NCBI GenBank assembly: GCA_937926355.1
Contig: CALAZP010000135.1
Location: forward strand, 1-12,363
Length of the DNA: 12,363 bases
From: an uncultured Saprospirales bacterium
GTDB lineage: Bacteria > Bacteroidota > Bacteroidia > Chitinophagales > Saprospiraceae
Direction: 5' to 3'
Shown here: positions 11,759 to 12,363 of the stretch, piece after piece
Layout of the letters: each line of letters begins with the position of its first letter
How positions within the stretch are numbered: the stretch's first letter is position 1
Made by a program: the position numbers and the translations under genes
Notes under the pieces: model-generated
Database searches by the model: none
Seen by the model: the letters and a program-made list of their open reading frames with translations, nothing else
Told to the model about the DNA's origin: nothing

Positions 11759-12363
11759 TTAATTGTCGTCGAAATTGAGTTCAAAAGTCTGCTGCAGCGC
11801 CTCTACTAACGGATATTTTGCCAATAAAACTTCGTACTTTTCTTTGTTAGATAACGGTTTGGGCACCTTCTTAATGATCCGTTTATTTTTTTTATTAATA
11901 ACTACCTTCATCATCAAGTCCTTTTTTCCAAAAAAAGTTCTGAGTCCTTCCATCAAACTTAATTCAGCCTTAAGAGCAGCCTCACCCAAGGAAGTCCCCG
12001 TTTCTGCAATGACGTTATTTTTTTCAATCCTCAATTCCGTATTTCTCAATAATGGTTTGATTCCATCCTGGTTAACCTCTTCTACGTATTTAGACCAATA
12101 CGCTTTTAGATTTTCTAAATTAAACTCAGGGAATGATATTAATTTTTCTTTTTCCTCTGTTTTAATAATTTCCTCCGCCAACTGATCTATACTCCTCAAC
12201 TTGGGCATTTTCTTAATACCACTTACCATATTGGCGCTTGGAGTCAGTGGCTCTGCAACTATATGGGTCGACTTATTAACAGATTGGGGCTTATTATCAA
12301 CAAGTTGAGGCTTATTAACCACCGAGGAAGGGCGTTTTTCTATGCCCGTTTCATTTTTTTTTT
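11759..12363 (-). CDS. dnaX: DNA polymerase III subunit gamma/tau, C-terminal part (open at right edge)
   Basis: About 200 residues are visible. The frame stays open to the right edge, so the ATPase domain and start lie outside; the GTG at 12322 is an internal valine codon rather than a start. After a lysine/asparagine stretch comes a polar linker with 'NKPQ' repeats (to about residue 50 of the visible part). It is followed by a C-terminal domain with 'LENLKAYWSKYVEEV', 'LRIEKNNVIAE' and a tail ending 'YPLVEALQQTFELNFDDN'. This layout matches the tau tail of Bacteroidota DnaX. Tau links the clamp loader to polymerase and DnaB helicase at the fork. The N-terminal motifs cannot be seen, so the name rests on the C-terminal pattern alone. 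A run of at least ten A at the edge may allow a short gamma form. The TAA stop is followed directly by a second in-frame TAA. Confidence 0.72.
   Translation of the reverse strand, partial: KKNETGIEKRPSSVVNKPQLVDNKPQSVNKSTHIVAEPLTPSANMVSGIKKMPKLRSIDQLAEEIIKTEEKEKLISFPEFNLENLKAYWSKYVEEVNQDGIKPLLRNTELRIEKNNVIAETGTSLGEAALKAELSLMEGLRTFFGKKDLMMKVVINKKNKRIIKKVPKPLSNKEKYEVLLAKYPLVEALQQTFELNFDDN
12272..12319 (-). repeat. Short tandem repeat in the dnaX linker
   Basis: Three imperfect tandem copies, two of 18 and 21 bases and one partial of 9 bases, are built on GTTAATAAG plus CC-CAA. They encode V-N-K-P-Q-L, V-D-N-K-P-Q-S and V-N-K. They lie in the disordered linker just downstream of the A run and probably arose by local duplication. 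Linker length is unlikely to be tightly constrained. Confidence 0.5.
12340..12363 (-). other. Candidate slippage site in dnaX (A run with stops in both other frames)
   Basis: The coding strand begins at the window edge with at least ten consecutive A (12363-12354), then TGAAACGGGCATAG. In the tau frame this reads AAA AAA AAT GAA ACG GGC ATA and stays open. One alternative frame meets TGA at once (12353-12351); the other reads ATG AAA CGG GCA and then TAG (12342-12340). A GGGC/GCCC stem (12347-12344 with 12333-12330) begins 6 bases after the run. Any one- or two-base slip would therefore yield a truncated, gamma-like product. The run length is a minimum because the window ends inside it. Confidence 0.55.

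Noticed and set aside
11763..12185. 140-codon plus-strand open frame opposite dnaX
   Set aside because: It lies entirely antisense to the recognisable tau tail, has a serine/leucine/phenylalanine-rich composition typical of a shadow frame, and shows no promoter or domain.

Overview
The window reads as chromosomal DNA from a member of Bacteroidota, most like the Saprospiraceae/Haliscomenobacter side of the phylum. The grounds are: an AT-rich sequence; no Shine-Dalgarno motifs before most starts; a perfect TAnnTTTG-type -7 promoter element; an F1Fo operon in the order atpB-E-F-H-A with a long, signal-peptide-bearing subunit a; and a giant secreted protein with SprB-type and HYR-like modules and a type IX secretion (T9SS) C-terminal sorting domain. 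The lineage is inferred from these hallmarks, not from a database search.

Layout. Positions 1-2651 (minus strand) hold the first five genes of an ATP synthase operon: atpB (a), atpE (c), atpF (b), atpH (delta) and the first 16 codons of atpA (alpha). The operon is driven from a clear promoter at 2683-2690, and a stem-loop lies between atpE and atpF. Positions 2652-2843 are a divergent promoter region. Positions 2844-8639 (plus strand) hold a single gene for a cell-surface protein of about 1,931 residues: signal peptide, N-terminal beta-rich region, PKD/Ig-like domain, six SprB-type repeats, HYR-like modules interrupted by a nested domain, a final PKD-like domain and a T9SS type A sorting domain. 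Positions 8636-11734 (minus strand) hold a UvrD/PcrA-family helicase fused to a RecB/AddB-like PD-(D/E)XK nuclease domain with four candidate Fe-S cysteines. Positions 11759-12363 (minus strand) hold the C-terminal part of dnaX (DNA polymerase III gamma/tau), open at the right edge.

How the genes work together. The atp genes build the proton-translocating Fo sector, the peripheral stalk and the start of F1. dnaX and the helicase-nuclease lie 24 bases apart on the same strand, a plausible replication/repair transcription unit. The adhesin-like gene is functionally unrelated to both neighbours. Its stop codon overlaps the helicase stop codon, so its likely terminator lies inside the end of the helicase gene.

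The most interesting signal is at the right edge: at least ten consecutive A residues in the dnaX coding strand, followed within 15 bases by stop codons in both alternative frames and by a small GC stem. This is the arrangement expected for making a short gamma form next to tau by slippage. I see no RNA genes, CRISPR arrays, insertion sequences or phage genes, and no gene-free stretch longer than about 200 bases. I do not see a clear new multi-gene system here.
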